Shown piece by piece: positions 6,915 through 7,539 of a stretch of 7,539 bases of DNA; position 1 is the stretch's first letter; every line of letters begins with the position of its first letter. The notes under the pieces were generated by a model, which was not told where the DNA came from, did no database searches, and worked only from the letters and a program-made list of their open reading frames with translations. The translations under genes and the position numbers were made by a program. This DNA comes from Candidatus Stahliibacteriota bacterium (GTDB lineage: Bacteria > Hydrothermota > Tepidihabitantia > B3-TA06), in assembly GCA_030592225.1 (NCBI GenBank), contig JAUVJT010000103.1, positions 1 through 7,539 on the forward strand, written 5' to 3'.

Positions 6915-7295
6915 TTAGAGGATGATTCTCTTAATTCCATTCTTCAGCAACCTGGAGTTAAAGTTTATGATGAACCCCAACCTTATTCCGGTTAAACGCA
7001 GGTAGGTCAGAAGTTGCGCCTCGTGAATAGGCAGTATCTTGCCTGCGGATTTTATCTCGATTATGATACTTTCCTCGACGATAATATCTGCCCGAAATGC
7101 ACAATCAATGTTGATTTTCTTGTATTGCACTGGAACTGGATGTTCAAGGGTGAATTTGATATTGTGCCTCGCTAATTCGTAAGCCAGGCACTGCTGGTAG
7201 ACGGATTCGAGCAAACCAGGTCCCAGCCCTCGGTGAACCTCTATCGCCGCTCCGATGACTCTGTTAGAAAGTTCATCAACCACCTTCATATCCAT
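6915..7295 (-). CDS. GxxExxY protein (PD-(D/E)XK nuclease-like, PDDEXK_3 type)
   Basis: A 126-residue protein, full length for the family. The defining motif is Gly27-x-x-Glu30-x-x-Tyr33 within GPGLLESVYQQCLAYEL. Downstream are the nuclease-like core elements: FRADIIV with Asp70, IIIEIKSA with Glu80 and Lys82 (a D...ExK pattern), then HEAQLLTYLRLTG (91-103) and LGFIINFN (106-113). All expected residues are present, so the gene is intact. The biochemical role of GxxExxY proteins is not established to my knowledge; nuclease activity is inferred from the fold signature. No signal peptide is visible, so it is cytoplasmic. ATG 7295 is preferred over the in-frame ATG at 7289 because AAGGGG sits 7 nt upstream, at the edge of repeat copy C. 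The gene is visibly more AT-rich than the efflux operon and sits between paired repeats, which fits acquisition as a small cassette. Confidence 0.92.
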   Translation of the reverse strand: MDMKVVDELSNRVIGAAIEVHRGLGPGLLESVYQQCLAYELARHNIKFTLEHPVPVQYKKINIDCAFRADIIVEESIIIEIKSAGKILPIHEAQLLTYLRLTGIRLGFIINFNSRLLKNGIKRIIL

Positions 7296-7302
7296 AGTTT
7301 TT

Positions 7303-7333
7303 CCCCTTTGTGTCCTTTATGAGCTTTGTGGTT
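7303..7333 (-). repeat. Repeat copy C, carrying the GxxExxY ribosome binding site
   Basis: On the minus strand it begins AACCACAAAG, continues CTCATAAAG and GACACAAAG, and runs straight into GGGG. It matches copy A at 22 of 28 positions. AAGGGG at its 3' edge serves as the ribosome binding site of the GxxExxY gene, whose ATG follows after 7 nt. Confidence 0.65.
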
Positions 7334-7342
7334 TATCCTTCT

Positions 7343-7362
7343 CATCAGAACCCTCACTGATG
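7343..7362. other. Small perfect hairpin between repeat copies C and D
   Basis: CATCAG at 7343-7348 pairs with CTGATG at 7357-7362 across an 8-nt loop. It sits at the centre of the inverted C/D pair and would form the tip of a larger imperfect stem-loop. Six base pairs can arise by chance, so the position is the main reason to note it. Confidence 0.35.
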
Positions 7363-7369
7363 TTATTTG

Positions 7370-7399
7370 AACCCTAAGAGCACAAAGATAACGGAGGGG
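7370..7399 (+). repeat. Repeat copy D, inverted relative to C
   Basis: Begins AACCCTAAG (one base shorter than the other first units), then AGCACAAAG and ATAACGGAG followed by GGG. It is preceded by TTG as in copy A and matches C at 21 of 31 aligned positions including one gap. It points away from the GxxExxY gene towards the open reading frame at the right edge. Confidence 0.55.
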
Positions 7400-7415
7400 A
7401 GAGGAGAACCATTAC

Positions 7416-7538
7416 GTGGGTTCAATAATGAAGTGCAACACCTTGGAAAACGAGAGGGATTTCGTTATCCTAAGGATGTATGTACAAGGAATACCATCAT
7501 TTGAGTTTGAAGGAGCGGGAGGGTATAGATATGATGCG
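7416..7538 (+). CDS. Possible 5' end of a gene leaving the window (partial, unrecognised)
   Basis: An open frame runs from a GTG at 7416 to the window end with no stop. It reads MGSIMKCNTLENERDFVILR... and ends GAGGYRYDA. GAGGAG at 7401-7406 sits 9 nt before the GTG. An in-frame ATG at 7428 is an alternative start with a more distant site. I do not recognise the 41 residues. The purine-rich stretch just after repeat copy D supplies the ribosome binding site. An open frame of this length can occur by chance, so this is tentative. Confidence 0.35.
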   Translation, partial: MGSIMKCNTLENERDFVILRMYVQGIPSFEFEGAGGYRYDA

Positions 7539-7539
7539 T

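Noticed and set aside
6871..7333. Insertion sequence with a transposase
   Set aside because: The enclosed protein is GxxExxY, not a transposase; there is no clear target-site duplication and the repeats are not perfect terminal inverted repeats.
6811..7399. CRISPR array
   Set aside because: Repeats are few, strongly diverged and in mixed orientation, with irregular spacing and no cas genes.

Overview
The window reads as a chromosome segment of a Gram-negative, outer-membrane-bearing bacterium. It contains a tripartite RND efflux pump, a TolC-type protein and a probable outer-membrane beta-barrel, and most genes have strong AAGGAGG-type ribosome binding sites. The pump order (tolC-adaptor-permease), the PG0541-like PII protein and the GxxExxY gene would fit the FCB superphylum or a neighbouring uncultured candidate phylum. 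I cannot place it more precisely, and this is inference from gene content only. Base composition is uneven: one 60-base line counted inside tolC (6181-6240) is about 72% GC, against about 43% in the GxxExxY gene (7021-7080) and 45% in the first small gene (61-120).

Left edge, plus strand: the last 14 codons of a gene ending in a CxxCGKEF zinc-ribbon knuckle, then 4 nt later a small 89-residue protein of unknown function with a YWTMG motif (51-320). After that comes a 152-nt gap holding one copy of a diverged three-unit repeat (copy E) and a GC-rich hairpin that ends the large operon arriving from the right.

Centre, minus strand: a compact five-gene operon, read from 6788 down to 473. It is TolC-type outer membrane factor -> short lipoprotein adaptor (MFP) -> HAE1-type RND permease -> PII-like small protein (PG0541-like) -> predicted outer-membrane beta-barrel. 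Every junction overlaps by 4 or 8 nt, so the products are probably made together by translational coupling. The first three should form an envelope-spanning pump. The PII-like protein probably senses a signal at the permease, and the beta-barrel is an unexplained accessory. The adaptor has almost nothing between its two lipoyl half-motifs, so it lacks the usual alpha-helical hairpin. The permease has D/N/N where AcrB has D407/D408/K940.

Right edge: a 126-residue GxxExxY (PD-(D/E)XK-like) protein on the minus strand, bracketed on each side by a pair of diverged inverted repeats (A/B and C/D). The repeats are three tandem 9-mers of the form NNCACNAAG, and copy E beyond the operon belongs to the same family. 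Copy C directly abuts and supplies the GxxExxY ribosome binding site. Copy D points the other way and leads into a possible gene running off the right edge. This repeat-plus-GxxExxY block is the most unusual part of the window and looks like a dispersed, possibly mobile, cassette.
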